Shown: one piece after another, positions 27,101-35,962 of the stretch
Layout of the letters: each line of letters begins with the position of its first letter
Position numbering within the stretch: the stretch's first letter is position 1
NCBI GenBank assembly: GCA_001898255.1
Contig: MKTK01000021.1
Coordinates: 9,627 to 73,626 of the forward strand
Reading direction: 5' to 3'
Length of the DNA stretch: 64,000 nucleotides
From: Chryseobacterium sp. 39-10
GTDB lineage: Bacteria > Bacteroidota > Bacteroidia > Flavobacteriales > Weeksellaceae
Program-made: the position numbers and the translations under genes
Notes under the pieces: model-generated
Databases searched by the model: none
The model's input: the letters and a program-made list of their open reading frames with translations, nothing else
Told to the model about the DNA's origin: nothing

Positions 27101-29087
27101 GATAATCTTCAGTTTCACCATAATATTCTTCGGTTGAAGTATTTGTAAAATTATCATTTGGACCAAAATCATATCCATAATTTTCACTCCAAGGAAAACA
27201 TCCTAAAAAAGGTATGCATGTCCTACTTAAACCATTATTTACTCTAATCCTCATTCTGTAATTTCCTGGCTCTTGGTTTGCAGGTACTACAAATCCAAAA
27301 TTTGCTGTTGCACCTACAAATCCTCCTGTAGAATAAACTTGTTCAGAAGAATCAAAGATACCATTTCCATTCCAATCCACCCAAGCTTTCCACCTACCTC
27401 TTCCAAGTACATTTCCACCAACATTTGCAATTACATTCACACCTTCTCCTTGTGCTTGCTGCGCAATTTGTGGAAGTGTGGTAAAATTACTGTAGCCATT
27501 GGTTCCAGCACCAGTATTGTTATTAGCAGGAGGATCCATCATAGTACCCACTATTGATAAGTTACTAATATAAAGAGCAGCTGGACTTTGTGTCGTTCCA
27601 TTATTATAGGTGGTTCCTGTTGTTGTAAAACTAACGGTAGAAGAATATGCCACTCCACCTCCGTTCATACAGGTAATTTTTCTGCGGTAATATCTTGTTG
27701 TACTTGCTAAAGGGACTGCTGTAAGTGTCGTTGTACCTACAGAAGTTGCTCCTGCAATATCTGTCCACGGTCCAGTAGCAGATTCGGCAACCTGCCATTG
27801 ATAGCTTAATCCAGAAGCCGTAGAACTCCCGGTAACACTTACATTAAAGTTACTGGAAGGTGCTCCTGTCCCCGGAGTAATTGATGATGTCCCACCAGTT
27901 GGTGTACCTGAACAAGGTGGTGGTATAATTACTTTATAATCTTCTGCCTCCCCTCTTGTAGTTGTTCCATTAGTTGTAAATCCACAAGGTTCTGGAGTAC
28001 CATCATAGTAATCATAAGCAATTCTTAGTACATAACTTCCCGCGACCGTTCCTGAAGGAATGGTATAAGCTGGAGAAGAAGTTATGGGGTTTGTTGTACT
28101 AAAATTATTTCTTGTATAAATTAATTCACCCGATTCAAAAATATTATTTTTATTCCAGTCAATCCATACCGCTACACCAGCTGTTGTAGCCTGTCTACCA
28201 CCTGGAACAGTATATGTCATTGTAAAAGCACTGCCCGGATTAATAGTAAGAGCATCAGTATCATAAAAGTTCTGATACCCGTAAGGAGAAGCACTATAAC
28301 TTGAATTCGTTTTGTTGATATTAATTGTTCCACCAGCCGTGCTGAAACTATTGATATAGGTTGCATTGCTGGAAGCGATTGGTGTACAGTATCCTGTATA
28401 AGTTATTTTAATTTGTCCATTGCCACCGGAACCGCCTAATCTATTTGTATTGTTATTAACAAAAGCACCGCCTCCACCTCCGCCAGGAATACCTCCACTA
28501 TTTCCACCACCTCCAGTTCCACCGCTAGTTCCACCAGTTCCACCACCATTTCCACCAGCTCCACCATTTCCTGCTGTAGTAGTGGAACCATTACCTCCAT
28601 TTACACCAGCAATTCGAGTTGTACCTAAGGAAGTTGAAATTGATCCAATTCCTCCATTAACATTCTCATTATTAGGTGCTGCCCCTCCTGCTCCTCCCTG
28701 AGCACTTAATTCAGCATTGCTTCTAAACCAAGTAGCATTGCCTGATCCGCCAGCAGATGTTGTACCTATTGCTCCTGCACCAATAGAATAAGAAATACTT
28801 TGTCCCGGTGTAACGGACAAAACAGAAGAAACAAAGGTGCCGCCTGCACCACCACCACCACCTTTGGCATTATTGGTACTCGTTCCGCCACCAGCACCGC
28901 CTCCACCCCAGGCTTCAACAGTAATGGAAGTAACTCCGGGAGGTACAGCCCAAGTACCATTCCCCGGTGTATTGAGGATAACCGTTTGCGTTTGCCCCGA
29001 TAAAAGACCGAACAGCATTAAGCAGCAAATCGCTGCATGTATTTTTAATTGTATCACGAAACGAAAGAAAGTAGAAGTATTTCTCAT
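24168..29087 (-). CDS. Giant T9SS-exported surface protein with Gly-rich and GEVED domains
   Basis: A 1639-residue cell-surface or secreted protein of unknown binding target. A signal peptide covers about 1-32. A Gly/Thr-rich domain follows (about 40-230, many GGxGG runs). Two GEVED-type domains carry WIDWNKNNIFESGE ... RGEAEDYKV (about 305-388) and WVDWNGNGIFDSSE ... YGETEDYLIKV (about 565-665), with Ig-like stretches between and after. A module of about 450 residues starting near NFLSSPVAGQNMNEIFGG (about 1190) is shared with the protein at 30314-35962. The last 80 residues (VEIYDASGRMILTQN ... GMYVIKVKMTDGE ... KKIRR) form a type A T9SS sorting domain. No enzyme motif is visible; adhesion is a reasonable guess only. 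Confidence 0.88.
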   Translation of the reverse strand: MRNTSTFFRFVIQLKIHAAICCLMLFGLLSGQTQTVILNTPGNGTWAVPPGVTSITVEAWGGGGAGGGTSTNNAKGGGGGAGGTFVSSVLSVTPGQSISYSIGAGAIGTTSAGGSGNATWFRSNAELSAQGGAGGAAPNNENVNGGIGSISTSLGTTRIAGVNGGNGSTTTAGNGGAGGNGGGTGGTSGGTGGGGNSGGIPGGGGGGAFVNNNTNRLGGSGGNGQIKITYTGYCTPIASSNATYINSFSTAGGTININKTNSSYSASPYGYQNFYDTDALTINPGSAFTMTYTVPGGRQATTAGVAVWIDWNKNNIFESGELIYTRNNFSTTNPITSSPAYTIPSGTVAGSYVLRIAYDYYDGTPEPCGFTTNGTTTRGEAEDYKVIIPPPCSGTPTGGTSSITPGTGAPSSNFNVSVTGSSTASGLSYQWQVAESATGPWTDIAGATSVGTTTLTAVPLASTTRYYRRKITCMNGGGVAYSSTVSFTTTGTTYNNGTTQSPAALYISNLSIVGTMMDPPANNNTGAGTNGYSNFTTLPQIAQQAQGEGVNVIANVGGNVLGRGRWKAWVDWNGNGIFDSSEQVYSTGGFVGATANFGFVVPANQEPGNYRMRIRVNNGLSRTCIPFLGCFPWSENYGYDFGPNDNFTNTSTEEYYGETEDYLIKVVANCISKIATVTSASECGVTGGRQVTLSASSTTSVTEFRWYDAVVGGNLVATTYPDGSGMSTTFLTNPLSATTTFYVTAYNGNCESTFRTAVKAEIKPTPEISFTPSTMEICGGTTVIAVSATGSKEIVHLVNENFEGGALGVFTLVQTSAMDSNTTAVKNNTKFQNRVSVFPPAGNVWFPAISSGFGANKFVLATSDSNPAPSSPVQSAIALTNSVSTIGLDNLTLKLRMFYSRYWQDNYNPTTPTSQEEYVVIEVSTNGGTTYNNQIVKLITNQGLGSNFKTLTYDLSAFIGQANLKFRIRHYSWAGTGFLPDGVAVDDIELFGEKPLQPSFVWTPSNPIGVYTDAAGTNPYTSGTPISTVYFKPTESQIETYASWNVTATASLTNSCNAMGSFTIVNNTKIWNTTATDWFTNNWLPNGNGASTANKCVVVKTPVTINTNAHALAKNIKIETASGATGQLTINANGSLTVTDTIVNTGAPRGIIVKSDANLVQINPDPNINSTSIAVRRLHALTTPAANGTRKEYNFLSSPVAGQNMNEIFGGAGNVAFVTKLNEANNSFVNAVAGDYQIKGKGFAVKEPKSYTAEAGLTNNEAEYRGIPNNGNITVDLDWSAPSKGYNVVGNPYPSNVDIIELYANSTQSLIDPTFRFWDNTVNHIYVQMGGSYQGYSYALFNALTDTDGYGTAAPGRGGLDEHGNPYPAGTKVPNRVIKVSQAFMVRALGSGAKLNFSNTQRKTSYTGTVFYGKQSTKDRYRLQLVKDDGFTIQNGIAYFAAGNYGFGREDTRIPNSQASDALFSYADDAKVVINGRAAFNNDDVITLGLRHFVAGTYKIEAVDLEGVFANGQSIYLKDKVLGILTDLAQGPYSFTSNAGEFTNRFEVVYKPQVILATADSQGNGAVNVYSDAGDFVVKSSAKIIDAVEIYDASGRMILTQNRIQSKEFRFSANRLVDGMYVIKVKMTDGEILSKKIRR

Positions 29088-29178
29088 GGCTTTAGTTTTT
29101 TATAGCGTAAAAATTATAAAACACAGAAAATATTGGATCAATACCAACCGTACTTATTAAAATTACTGTATTCGGCAA

Positions 29179-29186
29179 CAAAGATA
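29179..29186 (-). promoter_or_regulatory. Candidate -7 box for the first giant T9SS protein
   Basis: TATCTTTG on the minus strand matches TAnnTTTG and lies 92 nt before the ATG at 29087. No clear -33 element is found at the right distance, so this is tentative. The rest of 29088-29404 holds no gene I can support. Confidence 0.33.
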
Positions 29187-29404
29187 AATATTTATTCCAT
29201 TGAATGTTAACATTTTTTTAACCTTAGTCTGCTTTATTTTATATATAGCGGCTCATAACATAAGACACGCTCAACCAATTCTAATGTTCACCGGCTATTA
29301 ATAATCATTCACTGCTTATTTTCATCAATCGAACCAAGTGAAAAATTTGAAATACTATTGGATTATTTTACATGTGTCAGCACAACAAAGCAGACTGCTC
29401 ACTC

Positions 29405-29551
29405 AACCACCCCGTCAATTTAGCAAGCTAAATAGACACCCCTCCAAAGGCGGGGAATATTTGGGTTACCCAACAAAATTATCGCATAAAGCACGCCTAT
29501 TCCCCTCCTCTGGAGGGGTGGCATTGACCGAAGGGAAATGACGGGGTGGTT
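29405..29551. repeat. 147-bp palindromic repeat, copy A (upstream of the DUF559 gene)
   Basis: The ends are perfect inverted repeats, AACCACCCCGTCA (29405-29417) and TGACGGGGTGGTT (29539-29551). In this copy they extend outward by two further paired bases. Inside are small hairpins: ATTTAGC-AA-GCTAAAT, TTGGG-TTA-CCCAA and CCCCTCC-TCT-GGAGGGG (29502-29518). It is the same length as copy B at 30083-30229, with about five mismatches by eye. Neither copy carries an open frame of its own. Confidence 0.9.
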
Positions 29552-29607
29552 GAAAGATCAACATTTATGGCAATTCAAATATCCCCTATCTTTATCCTAA
29601 AAACACC

Positions 29608-30048
29608 ATGGAAATACTCACCTACATCCGCAAAATACCGATCCGAAAAAACCACATCTCAAAATTGCCCTATAATCCAGACCTTAAACCCTTACTGCCC
29701 CAGAAAAGAAAAGCCGGAATCCTCTGTGAAGTGCTTTTCTGGAAGCAAGTACACAAAAGAAAATTCTACGGCATCGACTTTGACCGACAAAGAATTATCG
29801 GAAACTATATTGTGGATTTCTATGTTAAAAACTTAGGATTAGTGGTCGAAATTGACGGCTGGGTTCATGAAACCACTCAAGAATATGACGAAAAACGACA
29901 ACGAAACTTAGAAAGTTATGGACTAAAGGTTTTTCGGATTTTGAATCACGATATTCTTCAAAATGTGTCGGTATCAATAAGAGATTTGGAGGAATTTATC
30001 ATAGTTCATTATGGCATTCCCGAAAATGATACCGCAATCGTAGAGTAA
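29608..30048 (+). CDS. DUF559 protein, PD-(D/E)xK nuclease-like (Vsr-related fold)
   Basis: A 146-residue protein of the DUF559 family, which shares the Vsr/restriction-endonuclease fold. The family pattern is clear: RKAGILCEVLFWKQVHKR, then FDRQRIIGNYIVDFYVKN, then LVVEIDGWVHE. The likely active-site residues are Asp70, Glu81 and Asp83, with His87 nearby. YGLKVFRILNHDILQNV is the usual C-terminal core. No secretion signal or other domain is present. It is flanked on both sides by the same 147-bp palindromic repeat (56 nt before its start, 34 nt after its stop), with no other gene between. No good promoter was found. The biochemical activity of this family is poorly known; nuclease function is inferred from fold. 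Confidence 0.88.
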   Translation: MEILTYIRKIPIRKNHISKLPYNPDLKPLLPQKRKAGILCEVLFWKQVHKRKFYGIDFDRQRIIGNYIVDFYVKNLGLVVEIDGWVHETTQEYDEKRQRNLESYGLKVFRILNHDILQNVSVSIRDLEEFIIVHYGIPENDTAIVE

Positions 30049-30082
30049 GTGCCGTTGGCAATTAATGGTAGTCCATTATAAA

Positions 30083-30229
30083 AACCACCCCGTCAATTTA
30101 GCAAGCTAAACTGACACCCCTCCAAGGGAGGGGAATATTTGGGTTACCCAACAAAATTATCGCATAAAGCACGCCTATTCCCCTCCTCTGGAGGGGTGGC
30201 ATTGACCAAAGGGAAATGACGGGGTGGTT
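30083..30229. repeat. 147-bp palindromic repeat, copy B (downstream of the DUF559 gene)
   Basis: Same ends as copy A: AACCACCCCGTCA (30083-30095) and TGACGGGGTGGTT (30217-30229). Here the first internal GC hairpin is intact (CCCCTCC-AAG-GGAGGGG), whereas in copy A one arm is degraded. It is in the same orientation as copy A. Confidence 0.9.
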
Positions 30230-30261
30230 GAAAAGCAGGATTGACTCACCAGAAGCACCAC

Positions 30262-30294
30262 CAAAAAAATAAGGGTCTGAAAATTCAGACCCTT
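30262..30294 (-). terminator. Rho-independent terminator after the second giant T9SS protein
   Basis: AAGGGTCTGAA (30271-30281) and TTCAGACCCTT (30284-30294) form a perfect 11-bp stem. On the minus strand it is followed by a T-rich run (A-tract at 30263-30269). It lies 19 nt beyond the stop at 30314. Confidence 0.85.
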
Positions 30295-30313
30295 ACTCTC
30301 CGTTGCCAATGGA

Positions 30314-33300
30314 CTATTTTAAAATCTTTTTTGTGCTCACTTCGTCATCACGGTGGATTTTCAGAATATACAGACCATTGTTGAGCAAATCTCCATTAAT
30401 TCTCACTTGTGTGCTATTCGGCTGTAACTTCAATATGGCTCTTCCGGCACCATCATACGTTTCCAACTGTATAATTTTTTTGCCCATCGATTTCACTACA
30501 TAATCATTACCATCACGATAAACAATTAGCTGTTCTTTCTGAAAACTTTCTGTGGTGAGTATGGGGCTTGGTCGGTAAACGATTTCGAAACGATTCGTAA
30601 ATTCTCCTGCATCACTGGTAAATGTGTAATCACCCGATGTGAGATCAGTCATCGTATTGAGCAATTTATCTTTTAAGTAAATGTGCTGTCCATTTTTGAA
30701 GACACCAATCATATCCACCGCACGAATTTTGTAAACCCCTTGTACAAAGTGTCTGGTACCAACCGTAATGACATCTGTATCGCCAAAAGGAGCTCGGCCA
30801 TTAATAATCGTTCTATCGGTTTGTGCAAAAGTAAAAAGTGCGTCTGAGGTAGTATTGCTTGGGTGCCTTGAATCTTCCAAACCAAATCCGTTGTTGCCAC
30901 CATTGAAATAGACTACGGTAGTAGTAAGATTCAGATTGGCGGGCGTGATTAGCTGAATGCGATAACGGTCTTTTGCAGAAGCACTTCTTCCAAAGAATCC
31001 ACGAGCGGGCTGTTCTACGGTACGTTGGGTATTACTGAAAATAACTTTTGCAGAACCCACATTGCTTGCGCGAACCAAGAAGCCCTGCCCCACCTTTGCT
31101 ATGCCGTAAAGGCCAGCTTCCGTGCCAGGATCACCGGGAGTTCCAGTATTATTCCCCGCATCACCAGTTGGCGCCGGATTACCTTCGTCACTCGCTGCAT
31201 TATAAAAAGCATAGCTGTATCCACTATATGCCCCACCGTATTGCACATACGTATTATTGACCCTATTGTCCCAAAATCTGAACTCAGGTAGCATTTTACT
31301 TATATTATCTTCATACAATAATTTTAAATCAATGTTGGAAGGATATGGATTCCCAATTAGATTCCAGCCCAAGCCGATGGATTTTCTGGTAATGGTAATT
31401 CCCTCCTGATCATTGTTTTTTAATGTAGCGTTATTGGGTACCCCTTTAAACGTTGCTGTAACTGCTGTTTCTCCTTGTACAAAATCTTTTGATGGTTCTT
31501 TCACCGCAAACCCTTTACCCTTAACCAAATAATCATCTGTTTTAGCGTTGATGAATTTATTATTGGGTTCATCTAAGACCAGAACATATTGAGCATTGGC
31601 AGGATCACCACCATAAATTGCGTTCATCATTTGATCGGCTACAGGCGCAGAAAAATAGTTGTATTCCAATGCACTGTATAGGCCATCCTTCCTTCTTGGC
31701 TTTAATGTTCTTTCAACTTTAATTGATCCTACATTTACCGCATCCACATCCTGCATAAGTTGGGCGTTATTTTTGAAAATGGCTTGACCATAAATTACGC
31801 GAACTCCTTTTTTTGCAGTTAAAACTGAACTAGATTCCGTGTCTGCAGTTTCTTGAATCTCTAATGTTGCGGAACCCGAGGTCACAGAAGTTGAATTATT
31901 CACCACGACATTACCCATTACTGTTTTGGTGCCGTTACCGGTAATCTGAAGATTGGGGTAACCATTCGCTAAAGGCACAATTTGCTGTTCGCCCGATAAA
32001 GCACCTGCCGGCAAACCACCTGATCCTGAAAGACGAGCATATTCAACGATACTGCCAGGATCTAAATCGAGTGTGATATTATTACGAACACTTGGCGACG
32101 GATTTAGACCGGATGCAGCAGGACCATAAAACCCTGGTATTACAGCGGTTCTAAAGGTAGCATCTGGTTCAAGTTTCAATGTATTATTAGATGTTCCCAC
32201 CAACGATGCATTACCATTTGTACTTGTTAACGTTGCATTGGGTTTCACCAAAACAGTTGAATTTGGATTAAGCGTTAGATTACCACCTGCATAGGTAACT
32301 TGTTTACCTGCAGGAACTGAAATTTCAATATTGTTAAAGGTATTTGGAGTTCTGATCCGGTCCGCATTATTGCTAAATTCGATAGTACCACCAGTAATTT
32401 TATAAACGCCCCCCATATTGGGCAGAAGTTCTGCAGTACCTAAAATCAGTCGACCACCGTCCATTGTAAATTTTGTATTATTTGCTTCTGTGGATGCAAG
32501 ATTGCTACTCGAAAAATCTATAATAGGAGTACCAGTAATAGTTACAGAGCCATCCGTATGTACATTAATATTATTCCCAGGTGTTTTTGTACCGGCACCG
32601 GAAAAAATAATATTATAGTAGTCTTTACCACTGCTTATGGATTGATCTAAAGTCGCGTAATATTCAATGGTGCTACCGCTGTTAATATTTACTGTACCAC
32701 CGGGTATAGCCGAACCCGTACCAAATAATCCTCCGGTATTTCTCGTTCTTAGTGTACCACCACCATTAACAGAGACGTTTCCTGCTGTCGCATTTTGGAT
32801 TCTCATATTAGAAATATCAAGTACACCATTGATATTGATGCTTCCTCCGGATTTATCAATTATACCATTTTGGTCTGTTGATGCATTCCTTTCTATTAAT
32901 ACATTTGCACCACTTGGAATATTGGCACCATTTGGAAGTTTTAATCGGCTACTAATCATTTTCAGATTAATATTCCCTCCTAATGTAGGCATCGTTGTAG
33001 CATCTCCCAAAATTAATTGTCCTGGTTGTGAAGCTGTCCCAAATTGATTAATAGTCCCCTGACCTGAAATTCCACCTAGAATATAAATGGATTTTTGGTT
33101 ATTATTATTATGAATATTAAATGTCTTTGTTGTGTTTAATTCTAACTTTGCATTTATGGTTGATGGATTAGCAGTACTTCCATATCCATAACTGCTATTA
33201 CTGCTAATATTTGAAATCCTAAAAATTGGCATAGCACCCGAATTGTTAGGATAAGGAAAGATGATGTTATCATTATAAATACCATAATCATAATCATTCG

Positions 33301-35962
33301 ATGTAGGAGGATAGCTTTCTAAATTCCATTCTGCAATAGCGTTATCGGCAAAGTAAAATTTTCCATCATCGTAATCTAAATAATCATATAAAAAATACAA
33401 AGCATCCGCTCCGGGATTTGCAATAATTTTACCACCTGTTTTCACAAGACCGAAAGATGCGCTTGCATAAGAAACATAACCCGTATTACTTACATCCAGC
33501 ACACCGCCATTTTCTATTTCCAATTCAATTCCATCTGTCGTTCCTTCAATAAAAAATGGCGAAGAAGTAGTAACCTTCAAAACACCAAATACTTTAGTAT
33601 TAGTGATATAGATATCGGAAGTATTAATATTTATAGTATGTCCAGCCCTTATTTCTACGCCTGAAGCATCTTCATCTGGATAACGGGTTGCTGTTATCCA
33701 AGGGCCAGCTGCGTTAGGTGAAGACTCCCAAGAACCTGCAGCATTCCAGTCATTTGGTCCTGCGGATCTGCTTCGGAAAAAATCGGTAGCCGCACTCAAA
33801 GTTGAAATGACAATATTACCACTGACAATATTCGTAAAACTTCCTGACGCTGCTCTAATGGTGTATGTTCCAGCTGCATCAAATTGAACGGCACTAAAAG
33901 TTGCTACACCTGCAACCGCATTAAACGATACTGTCCCCTGAATATTCCCCGGTCCGGAATTCTTAGTTAACGTAACCGTACCCGTATATTCTGTATCAAC
34001 GGTATTGTCTGCTCTTCTTGCTTCCACTTTAAAGGTAGTAAGATTGGCATTTGTATTTCCTGTTGCAGGAGGAGCCGGATTAAAGGCAATTTGTGTTGCC
34101 ACACCCAATGTAGTGAAGGTTTGCACAGCTCCATAAAAATAATTGGTTCCATCGGTTACATACGCTACATAGCTATATCCTGATGAAGGCATTAATCCTG
34201 TCAAATTGGTATTGTAACCTCCAGTTCCATTTCCTACTGGAACTTTAAAAACTGTAGTTCCATTGACGGCAGGATTGGTAGGATTATTATTATCCGCGGT
34301 TCTCGCATAGATAAAACCTCTTTCCGTGATGGAATAGCATGTTGCTGCAGTACTATAATTTCCGTTCAATCGTGCTGTTGTATTCACTACGAGACTGGCT
34401 GCATTGGTTGTAATAAGAGGTGTACCATTTATTCCAGTTCCGCTTACGGCAACATTGATGGCTGTTGCACCACCTCCCGAAATCGCAATATTTCCACTAT
34501 ACGATTGTGCTAATGTAGGAGTGAATCTTACATAGATCGTTTCGGCAAGATCACCACCTCCGTCTGGACTTAAAGTAAGTGAAGGTATATATGTACCTGA
34601 TGAAGTTGTGGAATAGCTGTAACCAGAGAGCGCGCCAACGGTCACATTACCAGTAAGATTAAGTCCATACAAATCGAAACTACCGGTGCTGGAAGCTGTT
34701 GTATTTATGCAGACATTACCAAAATTAAGGTTATTGCCGTTCTCGTATTGAAGTTGTGGAGATGTATTGACAATGGTTTTATTGACTGTTGAACCATAAG
34801 TATTGGAAGCACTGTACGTGACTGTTGGCGAAAAAACGATGTTGGAATTACCTGTAAAAGTACCCGCAACGGTTCGTCCGTCAGTGGCAGAAGACGCCAC
34901 ATCAGCAACTGCGTAGATATATCCTGTAGAAGATGCGGTAATTGCTTGCGTCAAACTGCTCCAAGTGAGGGTTTCTGTTGCACCAGATTTTGCCGAAGAC
35001 ACAGCACCTAATAGTGCATCTCCCGCAGGTGTGAAATCAAAATCTGCAGAATAGTATAATTTAAAACCATTGTTTGCAATATCTGCTGCCAAATAAGAGC
35101 CAGTCATATTAGCTTTTACTGAGCTCAGCGTAGCATTGCCACCAGTGGGTGTAAGTGCTGCATAATAGAAAATATTGTTGGACGAACCTGCATTCCAGTT
35201 GGTTGGGCTACTATTGGGATCTTGTGCGGTGATGATGACGGTGGAAGTGGGTGAAACCGCCCAAGAAACGGTAACATCATCGATTGCTAAACCATGGTCG
35301 CTACCAGATTCATTTATATCATTCCATCGTAACATAATATAGCTTCCTGCAGGAATTGATATACTTGAAAGTGCTGTAGCAGGTATCACATTTCTATTAG
35401 AAGAAGAATTACCATCCAAAGTCGTTGCCGTCAACGAACTTGCTATAGGACCCTCAAAGTCTAACGCTGGAACTGACGACCAAGTTCCGGAAATTAAGTC
35501 AATATCTGAACTTGAAGTAATTTTATATGAAAAATACAATTTATGTTTGGTAGCATTATCAGCCTTTCTCCATTGTTCGCCAGTATAGGCTACCTTAAAA
35601 TCTGTAATAGCTGAAGTAGAATTATTCCGAAACTGGACACCATAATAAGGCGCAGCTTGACTTGAGCCTAAAGATCCCAAAGCCCTGTCAATGTTTGTAG
35701 CTGTACCATAACTTTTTATCCCTCCAGCATTACCAGATCCGTTGTCGGCAACATAACTATTATTAAAATTAGCTGCATACCAATTAGAAAGTGTTGAATT
35801 ATTAGACCAATCATTAGTAGTACCAGAGGTTTTCAATGTATTGAAGTCTTGAGAATAGCTACTGGTTGTGGTCATGCTTATTTGCCCCCACCCCGCCACC
35901 GAGCACAGCGTGAAGATTAGAGTAAGCAAAAATGTATATAAAGAAAATAAAGATTTTTTCAT
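30314..35962 (-). CDS. Giant T9SS-exported surface protein, 1882 residues
   Basis: A large secreted or surface-anchored protein. A signal peptide covers about 1-27 (ending VAGWGQ). The N-terminal domain (about 30-235) looks like a jelly-roll/lectin-type domain common in Bacteroidota secreted proteins. Ig- and fibronectin-like segments follow (for example FNFGNVCINTTASSTGSF and SGYSYVAYVTDGTNYFYG). A long Asn/Gly-rich beta-solenoid-like stretch spans about 750-1350. From about 1430 it shares a module with the protein at 24168-29087 (NYFSAPVADQMMNAIYGG, KGKGFAVKEP, GNPYPSNIDL). The end (LETYDGAGRAILKLQ ... GLYILKIHRDDEVSTKKILK) is a type A T9SS sorting domain. No catalytic motif is recognised. 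Confidence 0.88.
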   Translation of the reverse strand: MKKSLFSLYTFLLTLIFTLCSVAGWGQISMTTTSSYSQDFNTLKTSGTTNDWSNNSTLSNWYAANFNNSYVADNGSGNAGGIKSYGTATNIDRALGSLGSSQAAPYYGVQFRNNSTSAITDFKVAYTGEQWRKADNATKHKLYFSYKITSSSDIDLISGTWSSVPALDFEGPIASSLTATTLDGNSSSNRNVIPATALSSISIPAGSYIMLRWNDINESGSDHGLAIDDVTVSWAVSPTSTVIITAQDPNSSPTNWNAGSSNNIFYYAALTPTGGNATLSSVKANMTGSYLAADIANNGFKLYYSADFDFTPAGDALLGAVSSAKSGATETLTWSSLTQAITASSTGYIYAVADVASSATDGRTVAGTFTGNSNIVFSPTVTYSASNTYGSTVNKTIVNTSPQLQYENGNNLNFGNVCINTTASSTGSFDLYGLNLTGNVTVGALSGYSYSTTSSGTYIPSLTLSPDGGGDLAETIYVRFTPTLAQSYSGNIAISGGGATAINVAVSGTGINGTPLITTNAASLVVNTTARLNGNYSTAATCYSITERGFIYARTADNNNPTNPAVNGTTVFKVPVGNGTGGYNTNLTGLMPSSGYSYVAYVTDGTNYFYGAVQTFTTLGVATQIAFNPAPPATGNTNANLTTFKVEARRADNTVDTEYTGTVTLTKNSGPGNIQGTVSFNAVAGVATFSAVQFDAAGTYTIRAASGSFTNIVSGNIVISTLSAATDFFRSRSAGPNDWNAAGSWESSPNAAGPWITATRYPDEDASGVEIRAGHTININTSDIYITNTKVFGVLKVTTSSPFFIEGTTDGIELEIENGGVLDVSNTGYVSYASASFGLVKTGGKIIANPGADALYFLYDYLDYDDGKFYFADNAIAEWNLESYPPTSNDYDYGIYNDNIIFPYPNNSGAMPIFRISNISSNSSYGYGSTANPSTINAKLELNTTKTFNIHNNNNQKSIYILGGISGQGTINQFGTASQPGQLILGDATTMPTLGGNINLKMISSRLKLPNGANIPSGANVLIERNASTDQNGIIDKSGGSININGVLDISNMRIQNATAGNVSVNGGGTLRTRNTGGLFGTGSAIPGGTVNINSGSTIEYYATLDQSISSGKDYYNIIFSGAGTKTPGNNINVHTDGSVTITGTPIIDFSSSNLASTEANNTKFTMDGGRLILGTAELLPNMGGVYKITGGTIEFSNNADRIRTPNTFNNIEISVPAGKQVTYAGGNLTLNPNSTVLVKPNATLTSTNGNASLVGTSNNTLKLEPDATFRTAVIPGFYGPAASGLNPSPSVRNNITLDLDPGSIVEYARLSGSGGLPAGALSGEQQIVPLANGYPNLQITGNGTKTVMGNVVVNNSTSVTSGSATLEIQETADTESSSVLTAKKGVRVIYGQAIFKNNAQLMQDVDAVNVGSIKVERTLKPRRKDGLYSALEYNYFSAPVADQMMNAIYGGDPANAQYVLVLDEPNNKFINAKTDDYLVKGKGFAVKEPSKDFVQGETAVTATFKGVPNNATLKNNDQEGITITRKSIGLGWNLIGNPYPSNIDLKLLYEDNISKMLPEFRFWDNRVNNTYVQYGGAYSGYSYAFYNAASDEGNPAPTGDAGNNTGTPGDPGTEAGLYGIAKVGQGFLVRASNVGSAKVIFSNTQRTVEQPARGFFGRSASAKDRYRIQLITPANLNLTTTVVYFNGGNNGFGLEDSRHPSNTTSDALFTFAQTDRTIINGRAPFGDTDVITVGTRHFVQGVYKIRAVDMIGVFKNGQHIYLKDKLLNTMTDLTSGDYTFTSDAGEFTNRFEIVYRPSPILTTESFQKEQLIVYRDGNDYVVKSMGKKIIQLETYDGAGRAILKLQPNSTQVRINGDLLNNGLYILKIHRDDEVSTKKILK

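Larger units (their letters stand above)
29405..30229 (+). mobile_element. Candidate repeat-bounded unit carrying a DUF559 nuclease-like gene
   Basis: Two direct copies of a palindromic 147-bp repeat enclose a single gene for a restriction-endonuclease-fold protein. The unit is 825 bp and sits between two terminator-bounded giant genes. The layout recalls REP elements with an associated transposase, but the encoded protein is nuclease-like rather than a Y1 transposase. No target-site duplication can be identified, so mobility is unproven. Confidence 0.45.

Noticed and set aside
28420-29160. Pro-rich plus-strand frames opposite the Gly-rich domain of the giant protein
   Set aside because: They are the antisense of GGN codons (Gly-rich sense gives Pro-rich antisense), not genes.
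29338-29541. 67-codon plus-strand frame across repeat copy A
   Set aside because: It runs straight through the palindromic repeat and has no coding character.
29405-30229. CRISPR-like array formed by the two 147-bp repeats
   Set aside because: Only two copies, far too long for CRISPR repeats, with a gene rather than a spacer between them. No cas genes are nearby.
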